A DNA stretch of 5,848 nucleotides, from positions 1 to 5,848 of the forward strand of contig JBBRWV010000169.1 in the NCBI GenBank assembly GCA_038248985.1, given 5' to 3'. A program made the position numbers and the translations under genes. Each line of letters opens with the position of its first letter. Position 1 is the stretch's first letter. Positions 1-5,705 of this stretch are shown in pieces. The notes under the pieces were generated by a model. The model was not told where the DNA came from. It made no database searches and worked only from the letters and a program-made list of their open reading frames with translations. Origin of the DNA: JBBRWV01 sp038248985 (GTDB lineage Bacteria; Planctomycetota; Phycisphaerae; WQYP01).

Positions 1-347
1 GCCCGCCGCGCCACCTCCGCCAACCGCGTATCCACCGACACCACCGCCCGCCCCGCCAAACCCTCCACCACCCCCTGCAACCTCCGCCACTGCTCCCCCG
101 CATCCACTGCCTCCACCCCCGCCCTAAAAAAACTCGACGCCTCCGCCCCCACATCCAATATCCCCGCCCCCTCCCTTATCAAACGCTCCCCCTGCTCCAC
201 CGCCGCACCCGCCTCCAAAAACGCCCCGCCATCCGAAAACGAGTTCGGCGTCACATTCACCACCCCCATCCATACCGCACCCTCTGCCCCCAACAACTCC
301 GCCCAACCCCCCTCCCGCCTATTCACATCTGCCTTCGCATTTCCCAT
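1..347 (-). CDS. folP: Dihydropteroate synthase, N-terminal part (runs off left edge)
   Basis: Dihydropteroate synthase condenses p-aminobenzoate with 6-hydroxymethyl-dihydropterin pyrophosphate in cytosolic folate synthesis. The open frame encodes 115 residues before the window ends. Residues 27-41 read MGVVNVTPNSFSDGG, the family's first signature, with the metal-binding Asn at 31. Residues 60-67 (GAGILDVG) fit the next strand, and SVDT at 104-107 fits the conserved third strand. The loop that is normally GGESTRPG reads GAEASSFFRAG, so the Glu, Arg and final Gly are kept but about three residues are added. The start is uncertain. ATG at 347 lacks a well-spaced ribosome binding site, whereas GTG at 326 has GAAGG five bases upstream and gives an N-terminus closer to the E. 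coli length. G-ending codons dominate and there is no internal stop. It follows the secretin operon on the same strand after 298 bases and is probably unrelated to it in function. Confidence 0.88.
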   Translation of the reverse strand, partial: MGNAKADVNRREGGWAELLGAEGAVWMGVVNVTPNSFSDGGAFLEAGAAVEQGERLIREGAGILDVGAEASSFFRAGVEAVDAGEQWRRLQGVVEGLAGRAVVSVDTRLAEVARR

Positions 348-645
348 CCCCCCATCATAATCGATCCCCCTCCCTCGCGCCGTCCACGCCCCGCATCAGT
401 GATAGGAAATTTGATTTCGCCAAGGATGCGTGGGGAAACCGGGGGTGCGGGGGGCGCTGCAATTGTTCAGAAGAGAAAGGTGGGAATGTGGCTGGCGCAT
501 CAATTGCTAACTAACGCTATCGACACTCTGGCGTGGTGCCGGCTGGACCAACATGGCCGCAGCGCTGCGTCATCATGCGGTGAAAGTCTCAAAGGCATTG
601 AAACTCATCTAAATTACTGAAAATTAAAAGACCCACCCCGCCACC
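348..645. other. Intergenic stretch of atypical composition between the TPR lipoprotein gene and folP
   Basis: No gene is convincing here. Unlike the rest of the window, where the plus strand is C-rich, positions 421-480 are G-rich on plus, and 590-630 is AT-rich. A 12-base perfect palindrome, CGCAGCGCTGCG, lies near 556-567, and CAATTG occurs twice (near 460 and 500). A small plus-strand reading frame exists at 486-620 but lacks the G-ending codon preference of the neighbours. No hairpin followed by a T-run is visible downstream of the operon's last stop, so its terminator is not identified. A promoter for folP would be expected here, but I could not pick one with normal spacing. Confidence 0.6.
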
Positions 646-1668
646 CTACTTCATCGCATCGCTGTTCCATACCCCTTCCGGCTTCGGCTGCTCAATCACG
701 TTCAAAGGCGAGGCCTCCCGACCCATCATCCGCTGGCCCGCCAGCATGTGCTGTATCATTTCCTCCGGCCGATCCTCCATCGCCCGCACCACCGCGCTCA
801 ACTGGTTCGCCAATCCTCGCGCCGCCAGCGGCCCCGCCTCGCACGCATCCCTCAACCCCCTCCGCGCCGCCTGCCATTCACCCTCCGCCGCCGAAATCAA
901 CGCCAGCCACAACCCCGTATCCCCACCATCACTGTCCCGCTTCTGCAAAACCATAAAAATTCCCCGCGCCTTCCCCAGCTTCCCCTCCGCAATCGCCGCC
1001 ACCGCGCTGTCATACAAAGTCTGATCGTCCAGCGAACCCTCAAACGAAGGCGTGCCAAACGCCGCCGCCACATCCTTCGCGCACAAAACCAGCGTCTCCG
1101 CCGCTTCTTTCGTCTGCCCATTCCGCCCCCGTATCAACAGCGTCCACAACATCGCCGTCGATTTCATCGGCGGTGCTTTCGCCAGTTCCTCCAGCGTCAA
1201 CAACGCCCCCGCATGATCCCCCTTGATCACCTGCGACAACGCCAGCCACTGCCGCGTCGCCGGAAGTATCGGGCTGCCCGCGGGAGCCTTGGCAATGACA
1301 CTCCCAAAACTCGCCATCGCCGCCTCCGGCCGATGCCGCACTGTCTCCGCAATCCCCACCGCCACCGCCTCCCAACCCGGTGCCTCACCCTCCGCACGCT
1401 TCACCTTCTGCGCCTGCAATAACGCCTGCTCGCTCTGCAAATCCAACGCAAACGCCAACGCCAGCAATGCCACCGGCTCCGGCCCGTCCGGCGTCGAAGC
1501 GACGGCCTGTGAAAGAAAAGGTATCGCCGACTTCGGGCTCCCCGCCGCCAGCAACTGCGCACCCCGATTGAACGTCAGCTCCAGCCCCGATGTATCCAGC
1601 TTCGGTGCCTGGCATCCCCCCAGCCACATCCCCGCCCACGCCAGCACAATTAGGAGCACGATCTTCAA
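646..1668 (-). CDS. TPR-containing outer-membrane lipoprotein, likely secretin pilotin/assembly factor
   Basis: This 340-residue protein starts with a short lipoprotein signal peptide ending in lipobox LGGC, with the lipidated Cys at 19 and Gln at +2, which favours the outer membrane. The remainder is almost wholly alpha-helical, with Ala/Leu-rich helix pairs resembling degenerate tetratricopeptide repeats at about 28-61, 64-95, 98-130, 134-165, 169-200, 215-247 and 250-281. The tail (320-340) is Pro-rich and unstructured. The start is TTG: AAAGGAG lies six bases upstream, the TTGA overlaps the secretin's stop, and the next ATG (residue 14) would destroy the signal peptide. In type IV pili and Tad systems, TPR lipoproteins (PilF/PilW, TadD) help secretins reach or assemble in the outer membrane. 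The direct coupling to the secretin gene suggests the same job here. That role is inference, since TPRs are generic scaffolds. Confidence 0.83.
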   Translation of the reverse strand: MKIVLLIVLAWAGMWLGGCQAPKLDTSGLELTFNRGAQLLAAGSPKSAIPFLSQAVASTPDGPEPVALLALAFALDLQSEQALLQAQKVKRAEGEAPGWEAVAVGIAETVRHRPEAAMASFGSVIAKAPAGSPILPATRQWLALSQVIKGDHAGALLTLEELAKAPPMKSTAMLWTLLIRGRNGQTKEAAETLVLCAKDVAAAFGTPSFEGSLDDQTLYDSAVAAIAEGKLGKARGIFMVLQKRDSDGGDTGLWLALISAAEGEWQAARRGLRDACEAGPLAARGLANQLSAVVRAMEDRPEEMIQHMLAGQRMMGREASPLNVIEQPKPEGVWNSDAMK

Positions 1669-3047
1669 TTGCCTCTCCTTTGATTGCTCGAAGGCGTCGC
1701 TATCGCATCCAATGGCGAAACATACCGCTGCGTCAGCCGGGCCGTCAACGCTTCCTTCGGCGCGCTCCGCCCGTCCACCAGGTGCGCCGTGATAAGTATC
1801 ACCACTTCCTGCTGCGTCTTTTGATTCTTCACTGTGCGAAATGGCGCACCCGCTATCGGTATGTCCCCCAGCACCGGAATCTTGTCGATCTCCGACCGAT
1901 GCTGATCCATCAACAACCCCCCGATCAGCACCGTCTGACCATCCTTCATGTTCACCACCGTCTTGGCGTGCCGCCGCGTCACCACCGGCATCGCCGCCGC
2001 GTTCCCCGGCTGCGTCATCCCCGGATTCTGCTGCGAATCCGTAATCACGTCCGAAACCTCCGGCTCCAGGCTCAACGTGATCTGCCCGTTCTCCCCGATA
2101 TAAGGCATCACCTTCAATGTGACGCCCGCCTTGATGGATTGTAACGTGTAGTACGGATTCGACGCCTGACCGCTCAACAGCGTGAAATACTTCTCCTGCC
2201 CCACAAAAATCTCCGCCTCGTTGTTGTTCGTCACCATGATCCGCGGATTCGCCAGAACCTGTCCCTTGCGGCTTTCTATGATCGCCCGAAGCGTTACATC
2301 CACAAACACACCCAAATCGGAGTTCTCGCCGTAACTGAAAGTATTCACCAAGTTATCAGATCGTCCAGATACCGTCGGAGTCTTGAATTTCCAGTCTATC
2401 GCCAACTGCTTCGAACCCTCCTCCGTCAACTCAAATACCACCGCCTCTATCGCCACCTGCCGGTTCGGCAAGTCGATTTGCTTGATCACATCCACTATCC
2501 GCTGCCGTAACGGCTCCGGTGCCGTGATCACCAGCGACCCGCTCACCTTGTCAAACGTCACGTAGGGCCCCATCGATGAATGCAGCAAACCCTTCACCTG
2601 ATCCGGCTGTATGTGCGATAACTTCATCCGCAACGGGTCCGCCAAACGCTGAAACAGCGCGCTCCCCGGCTCCGCTTTCCCCACCAAGTAGTAATCCTTC
2701 ACCTGCACATACATGTATCCCCCCGACGCACACGCCCGCTCTAACGCATCATTCAGCGACATATCCTTCACCGACATCGATACCAGTCCCCCCACCGTCT
2801 GATCGCACACAATCACCGTGTCCGTCTGCGATGCTATGTCCTGGATCACCTGCCGCAACTCCGTGTCCACCCACAAATTCGTCACCCGCTTCGTGGACGC
2901 CGCCTTCCCCACGCTCGCCTGCGTCGCCGCCCCCGCCTCCGGCGGTGGCACCGCATAAATCGGCCCCCCCAGTGCTACCAACCCCGCCGCCACTATCGGC
3001 AACAGGCAAATCAACGGCTTACGAAGCTGGGCGCGCAATGCATTCAT
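1665..3047 (-). CDS. Compact outer-membrane secretin (type II/III secretion and type IV pilus secretin family)
   Basis: This 460-residue protein should form a multimeric gated channel in the outer membrane. A Sec signal peptide covers residues 1-32 (hydrophobic core 12-28, likely cut after IYA). A Pro/Ala linker is followed by an N0/STN-like domain at about 55-122, one N1-type ring domain at about 138-192 (ending VDVIKQIDLPNRQVAIEAVV), and the secretin beta-barrel domain at about 196-422. Diagnostic parts of that domain are QVLANPRIMVTNNNEAEIFVG (from 263), GVTLKVMPYI (308-317), DGQTVLIGGL (369-378) and the signature IPVLGDIPIAGAPF (390-403). It is shorter than GspD or PulD, which carry more N domains. 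There is no AMIN domain and no obvious C-terminal pilotin-binding S-domain. ATG at 3047 has AGGA seven bases upstream and overlaps the previous stop as ATGA. The family assignment is firm; the substrate is unknown. Confidence 0.95.
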   Translation of the reverse strand: MNALRAQLRKPLICLLPIVAAGLVALGGPIYAVPPPEAGAATQASVGKAASTKRVTNLWVDTELRQVIQDIASQTDTVIVCDQTVGGLVSMSVKDMSLNDALERACASGGYMYVQVKDYYLVGKAEPGSALFQRLADPLRMKLSHIQPDQVKGLLHSSMGPYVTFDKVSGSLVITAPEPLRQRIVDVIKQIDLPNRQVAIEAVVFELTEEGSKQLAIDWKFKTPTVSGRSDNLVNTFSYGENSDLGVFVDVTLRAIIESRKGQVLANPRIMVTNNNEAEIFVGQEKYFTLLSGQASNPYYTLQSIKAGVTLKVMPYIGENGQITLSLEPEVSDVITDSQQNPGMTQPGNAAAMPVVTRRHAKTVVNMKDGQTVLIGGLLMDQHRSEIDKIPVLGDIPIAGAPFRTVKNQKTQQEVVILITAHLVDGRSAPKEALTARLTQRYVSPLDAIATPSSNQRRGN

Positions 3048-4318
3048 GGCAAATTCCTCTCGGCCTGAACTTGAATCTCAATAGGTATCTCCGTGCGCCG
3101 AACATCCGCTCCCTCCGGCCACGATTCAATCGCCAATGTCGCCGTGTACGTCCCCCTCTTCGCCGTCGCCGGTACCGCTACCTTGATCTCCACCGACTTG
3201 TGCGCCGCCGGCGACAAACTGAAATCCTCCGCCCCTACGCTGATCCAACTGTCCACATCCGTCTCCCCCGTCGACGCCGCCGTCACCATGCACCGCACCG
3301 TCACGTCCGTTCGGCTCTTGATCCCTACCCCCAGGCTCCGCGTCGCCCCCGGCATGATCGCCTGCACATGCTTCACCGGCGAAATACTCACCGCCAGCGC
3401 CGTCGAATCCTGACGTTCCTTGATCCGCGTCAATAATGCCGATTGCGCCGCCGTGATCTCTATCGTCTCCGTCATGTACGCCTTCGCCCACGTCGATTCG
3501 TAGTCCATGTCCACCTTGATCGCATATTTCCCCGCCGCCAACGCCTTCGTCAGCGGCGCTTCAAACCGCCGGCTGTCCCCCCCAAACACGCACGGACGCC
3601 GGCTCGTCAGCACCGCCGTCATCACCACCCGATTCTGCGCCAAATCAATGATCCGCATCCGCCCCGTCCCATTAAATCGCGCCGGCCCCGTGTTCTGCAG
3701 CGTCACCACCACCGCCGGCGCTTCCAAAATAGCCCCCGCCACCCCCGCCAGCTCCGTCGCCGCTCCCGCCGCCGGCCACTCCACCACGCACCCGCTGATC
3801 TTCGCCTGCTTCGGCAATGTCTGCCCCAACACCGTCACAAATACCCCCGACGCAATCTCATACTGCACCTCTATCCCCTTCCCCGTCTTACCCCGCTTCG
3901 CCAATGACACAATGATCGCACTGTAATATTCCCCCGGCGCCGCCTGCGGCGGTGGCGTGATCGTCAGCTCCACCGGAAGCGCTTTCCCCGGCTCCAGCGT
4001 CACTTCCTTCTGACTCATGGTGATCCACTTGCTCGCAGAATTCTTCTGCGTGCTCGCATCCTTAAAATCCAGCTCCCCGCCCACCAGCACCGTCACGTCC
4101 ATGATCGACAACGTCGCCGATTCCGCCCCCGCCGTCTGCTTGTGTACCCGATGCACCAGATTCAACGTCAACTTCCCCGCCTCCCCCGGACGCAAACTGA
4201 TCTCCTGCTTCAACGGCGAGACCGCCAAACCCGCCTCCGCCACGCGCGCCCCCGCCAGCAACACGATCCCCGCCATCGCCATCACCCCCGTCAAAATAGT
4301 GCGCCACCGCTTTTTCAT
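3044..4318 (-). CDS. Exported multi-domain Ig-like protein, chaperone-like or DUF916/DUF3324-like
   Basis: This 424-residue protein has a classic signal peptide (KKRWR, hydrophobic core 8-23, cleavage probably after AEA at 29). The mature protein looks all-beta. Domain 1 (about 30-165) begins LAVSPLKQEISLRPG and includes SKWITMSQKEVTLEPG (96-111) and APGEYYSAIIV (127-137). Domain 2 (about 170-290) has VVVTLQNTGP (203-212) and LAAGKYAIKVDMDY (260-273). Domain 3 (about 305-424) repeats domain 1: LAVSISPVKHVQAIMPG, DSWISVGAEDFSLSP and KRGTYTATLAI. This recalls Ig-fold chaperones and the Gram-positive WxL-interacting proteins (DUF916 plus DUF3324), but I cannot confirm membership in either family. 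There is no transmembrane anchor after the signal peptide, so it is probably periplasmic or surface-bound. GAGAGGA lies five bases before the ATG and overlaps the preceding gene's stop. Its place between the small subunits and the secretin fits an adaptor or chaperone. Confidence 0.8.
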   Translation of the reverse strand: MKKRWRTILTGVMAMAGIVLLAGARVAEAGLAVSPLKQEISLRPGEAGKLTLNLVHRVHKQTAGAESATLSIMDVTVLVGGELDFKDASTQKNSASKWITMSQKEVTLEPGKALPVELTITPPPQAAPGEYYSAIIVSLAKRGKTGKGIEVQYEIASGVFVTVLGQTLPKQAKISGCVVEWPAAGAATELAGVAGAILEAPAVVVTLQNTGPARFNGTGRMRIIDLAQNRVVMTAVLTSRRPCVFGGDSRRFEAPLTKALAAGKYAIKVDMDYESTWAKAYMTETIEITAAQSALLTRIKERQDSTALAVSISPVKHVQAIMPGATRSLGVGIKSRTDVTVRCMVTAASTGETDVDSWISVGAEDFSLSPAAHKSVEIKVAVPATAKRGTYTATLAIESWPEGADVRRTEIPIEIQVQAERNLP

Positions 4319-4328
4319 GAGCGTCCTC

Positions 4329-4790
4329 TCACCAGGTCACTGTCAATGCAAACGAAGTCGTGTAATCCCCCGCCGGTACCGCCCCGCCCGTCGGAGATTC
4401 CCCCTTCACCTCCAACCGCAAAACATCCGTCGTCGGACCACTCGACTGAATGTGATACGCCCGCACTCGAAAATCCGCTGATTCCACCCAATCCGCGTCC
4501 GGCACCAATATCGCCGCCCCAGTCAACTTGTACGAGGTCTTCAACGTCGCACCCCCAGGTCCCGTCAGCACCTCCCCGCCCGCCCGCAAAGGATGTATCG
4601 TCACATCACACGGCCCATCATGCTGTAACGCCAGATCCAGCCCCCCTGTAATCGACTGCCCCGATTGCGTCACATGCGGCAACGTCAAATCGTACGTCGG
4701 CCCCATCCATACCGTCGCCCCCAGCACCCACGCCATTGGGGCCGATAAGAAAAAAAACAACGCAAAAAAATAAACGACTCGTTTGACCAT
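4329..4790 (-). CDS. Small secreted beta-rich protein, paralogue of the upstream gene product
   Basis: This 153-residue protein has a very hydrophobic signal peptide (VKRVVYFFALFFFLSAPMAW, cleavage near residues 20-25). The mature part is a probable beta-sandwich. It shares two blocks with the product of the gene just upstream. One is GGATLKTSYKLTG (79-91), matching TGTKLKTSYMLTTG. The other is the tail LRLEVKGESP...PAGDYTTSFALTVTW, matching LNLEVKAEIP...AADYTCQIKITATW. Both end exactly at Trp. The start at 4790 was chosen because AAAGGAGG lies seven bases upstream and the signal peptide then begins properly; a start 22 codons upstream would bury it. The SD sits in the loop of a small hairpin. 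The protein resembles neither classical type IV pilins (no GFxxxE motif) nor anything I can name. A fibre or surface subunit role is inferred from the operon. Confidence 0.78.
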   Translation of the reverse strand: MVKRVVYFFALFFFLSAPMAWVLGATVWMGPTYDLTLPHVTQSGQSITGGLDLALQHDGPCDVTIHPLRAGGEVLTGPGGATLKTSYKLTGAAILVPDADWVESADFRVRAYHIQSSGPTTDVLRLEVKGESPTGGAVPAGDYTTSFALTVTW

Positions 4791-4791
4791 C

Positions 4792-4807
4792 CTAAAGCCT
4801 CCTTTAG
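4792..4807 (-). promoter_or_regulatory. Ribosome binding site presented in a hairpin loop
   Basis: On the minus strand the sequence reads CTAAAG-GAGG-CTTTAG, a perfect 6-bp inverted repeat whose four-base loop is the core Shine-Dalgarno sequence. It ends one base before the ATG of the 153-aa protein gene. The stem also uses the AAAG half of the AAAGGAGG box, so folding could modulate initiation. The six base pairs are mostly A-T, so the structure would be weak and the effect modest. Confidence 0.5.
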
Positions 4808-4844
4808 ACGGGTCGGAAATCAGTAACGCCCTGGAACAACGCCC

Positions 4845-4866
4845 CCCCTCGCTCACGCGCGAGGGG
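4845..4866 (-). terminator. GC-rich intergenic hairpin, possible attenuator or mRNA 3'-end stabiliser
   Basis: The minus strand reads CCCCTCGC, a six-base loop GCGTGA, then GCGAGGGG: a perfect 8-bp stem 17 bases after the stop of the 190-aa protein gene. G residues follow rather than a T-run, so it is not a canonical intrinsic terminator. In operons that begin with an abundant structural subunit, such hairpins often protect the upstream message or reduce readthrough. That role is inferred. Confidence 0.5.
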
Positions 4867-4883
4867 ACGATGCACTTTTGTCT

Positions 4884-5456
4884 TTACCACGTCGCGGTTA
4901 TCTTGATCTGACAGGTGTAGTCCGCCGCTGCCGGCAACGTGATCCCTGCCGGAATCTCCGCTTTTACTTCCAGATTCAAATTGCTCTGACCGGCCGCGTC
5001 ATGCGTCAACGCCCACGCGTTCGCTGCGTCAAACGCACCCAGTACGCCCGCGCCTTCCGCATCCAGAAATCCCGGCCCAACAATCGCTCCCAACGTCCCC
5101 GTCGTGAGCATGTAACTGGTCTTCAACTTCGTCCCCGTCCCCGCTTCCGTCAGCACGCCCCCGTTCGCCACCGCCGAAATCTGAAAACTCGCATCCGCAT
5201 TGGTGTTCACCGTCAACACATGCGTCGCTTGAATCACATCCCCCGGCTTACCAATGTGCGACGCGCTGACCCCCGTCCCGCCCGTCCAGCCCGCATCCTT
5301 GTCGATCGCCAGCACGTTGGCGCTGTCCCATTCAAAATACGTCTCCACCGTCGCCGTGATCGTGATGTCGCCGCTATCCGTGGTCGTCGCATCGCTGAGC
5401 GTCGGTATCAGCAGCCCGGCGGAAATGACAGCAAGGGTGAGCATCTTCTTAAACAT
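4884..5456 (-). CDS. Small secreted beta-rich protein, first gene of the secretin operon
   Basis: This 190-residue protein begins with a signal peptide (FKK, hydrophobic core LTLAVISAGLLI, cleavage probably after SDA at 23). The mature protein is rich in Thr, Ala, Gly and Asp, with few charged residues besides Asp, and alternating beta-type segments: DITITATVETYFEW (30-43), ATHVLTVNTNADASFQISAV (77-96), TKLKTSYMLTTG (109-120) and the terminal strand YTCQIKITATW (180-190). The only Cys is at 182. The final motif, a Tyr-Thr strand ending in Trp at the very C-terminus, is shared with its downstream paralogue. The closing beta-strand recalls spore-coat-U/CsuA-type subunits or the distal motif of WxL domains, but the diagnostic motifs of those families are not complete. 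ATG at 5456 has AGGAG seven bases upstream. As first gene after the promoter and leader, followed by a hairpin, it is likely the most abundant product and the main cargo or subunit. Confidence 0.8.
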   Translation of the reverse strand: MFKKMLTLAVISAGLLIPTLSDATTTDSGDITITATVETYFEWDSANVLAIDKDAGWTGGTGVSASHIGKPGDVIQATHVLTVNTNADASFQISAVANGGVLTEAGTGTKLKTSYMLTTGTLGAIVGPGFLDAEGAGVLGAFDAANAWALTHDAAGQSNLNLEVKAEIPAGITLPAAADYTCQIKITATW

Positions 5457-5667
5457 TGACGTTCTCCTGACAGTGCGGGATCCGTCCCGAGTTGCCTGCC
5501 TAACTCTCAGAGTCAGGCACCAGTCCTTGTATCTCACCCCCTGGCTCAGGGGCGAGGGCGGCCGGTCATCAGTCCTGCAACACACAGGACAAGGATCCCC
5601 GCACAACGAAGCTCACTGGCTGAACCGCGTCCGGAATCCTTTACTGATCCACGCATGGCATCGACAC
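5457..5667 (-). promoter_or_regulatory. Long structured 5' leader of the secretin operon, class unknown
   Basis: From the predicted transcription start to the first ATG there are about 210 bases containing several strong hairpins in minus-strand RNA. The first is GTCCTG (5590-5585) with CAGGAC (5577-5572). The second is CTCGCCCC (5556-5549) with GGGGTGAG (5540-5533). The third is TGCCTGACT (5519-5511) with AGTTAGGCA (5505-5497). The fourth is CGGGA (5489-5485) with TCCCG (5480-5476), loop CGGA. In addition, TCCTTGT (5595-5589) can pair with ACAAGGA (5530-5524), enclosing the first two stems as a three-way junction. The last stem ends 7 bases before the SD (AGGAG, 5468-5464). I checked it by eye against c-di-GMP, TPP, glycine and cobalamin riboswitch motifs and found no match. 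Confidence 0.5.
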
Positions 5668-5673
5668 ATACAC

Positions 5674-5702
5674 AATACAAGATGAATAGATAGTTTTGTC
5701 AC
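5674..5702 (-). promoter_or_regulatory. Predicted sigma70-type promoter for the five-gene operon
   Basis: The minus strand shows GTGACA (5702-5697, 5 of 6 to the -35 consensus), exactly 17 bases of AT-rich spacer, then TGTATT (5679-5674, 4 of 6 to the -10 consensus). It lies in a locally AT-rich island within otherwise GC-rich DNA. Transcription would start near 5667. Confidence 0.5.
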
Positions 5703-5705
5703 CAC

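Noticed and set aside
124..306. Gly-rich minus-strand reading frame of 60 codons
   Set aside because: It is the out-of-frame shadow of the dihydropteroate synthase gene; the neighbouring frame carries clear family signatures.
320..358. Short ORF from ATG at 358 with a well-spaced purine-rich SD upstream of folP
   Set aside because: It terminates after 11 codons in a different frame; a leader peptide is possible but the purine run is common background on this strand.
590..611. CRISPR-repeat-like end (ATTGAAAC) near 597-604
   Set aside because: Only a single copy is present, with no repeat-spacer periodicity.
748..1422. Long Arg/Pro-rich plus-strand open frame opposite the TPR lipoprotein gene
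   Set aside because: Low-complexity antisense shadow caused by G-ending codons on the other strand; the minus-strand frame has a lipobox, SD and helical repeats.
2576..3436. Pro/Ser-rich then Arg-rich plus-strand open frame of 286 codons
   Set aside because: It spans the junction of two well-supported minus-strand genes and has the composition expected of an antisense artefact.
4791..4856. Upstream start for the 153-aa protein adding 22 residues
   Set aside because: The extension would place charged residues before the signal peptide, overlap the intergenic hairpin and ignore the strong AAAGGAGG before the ATG at 4790.
4329..5456. Classical type IV pilins or pseudopilins
   Set aside because: Neither small protein has a prepilin peptidase site (G followed by FxxxE and a long hydrophobic helix); both have ordinary Sec signal peptides.
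5546..5656. 36-codon minus-strand ORF in the leader with a hydrophobic centre (AGILVLCVAGLM)
   Set aside because: No Shine-Dalgarno sequence precedes its ATG, codons lack the local G-ending bias, and it overlaps the hairpins; probably chance.
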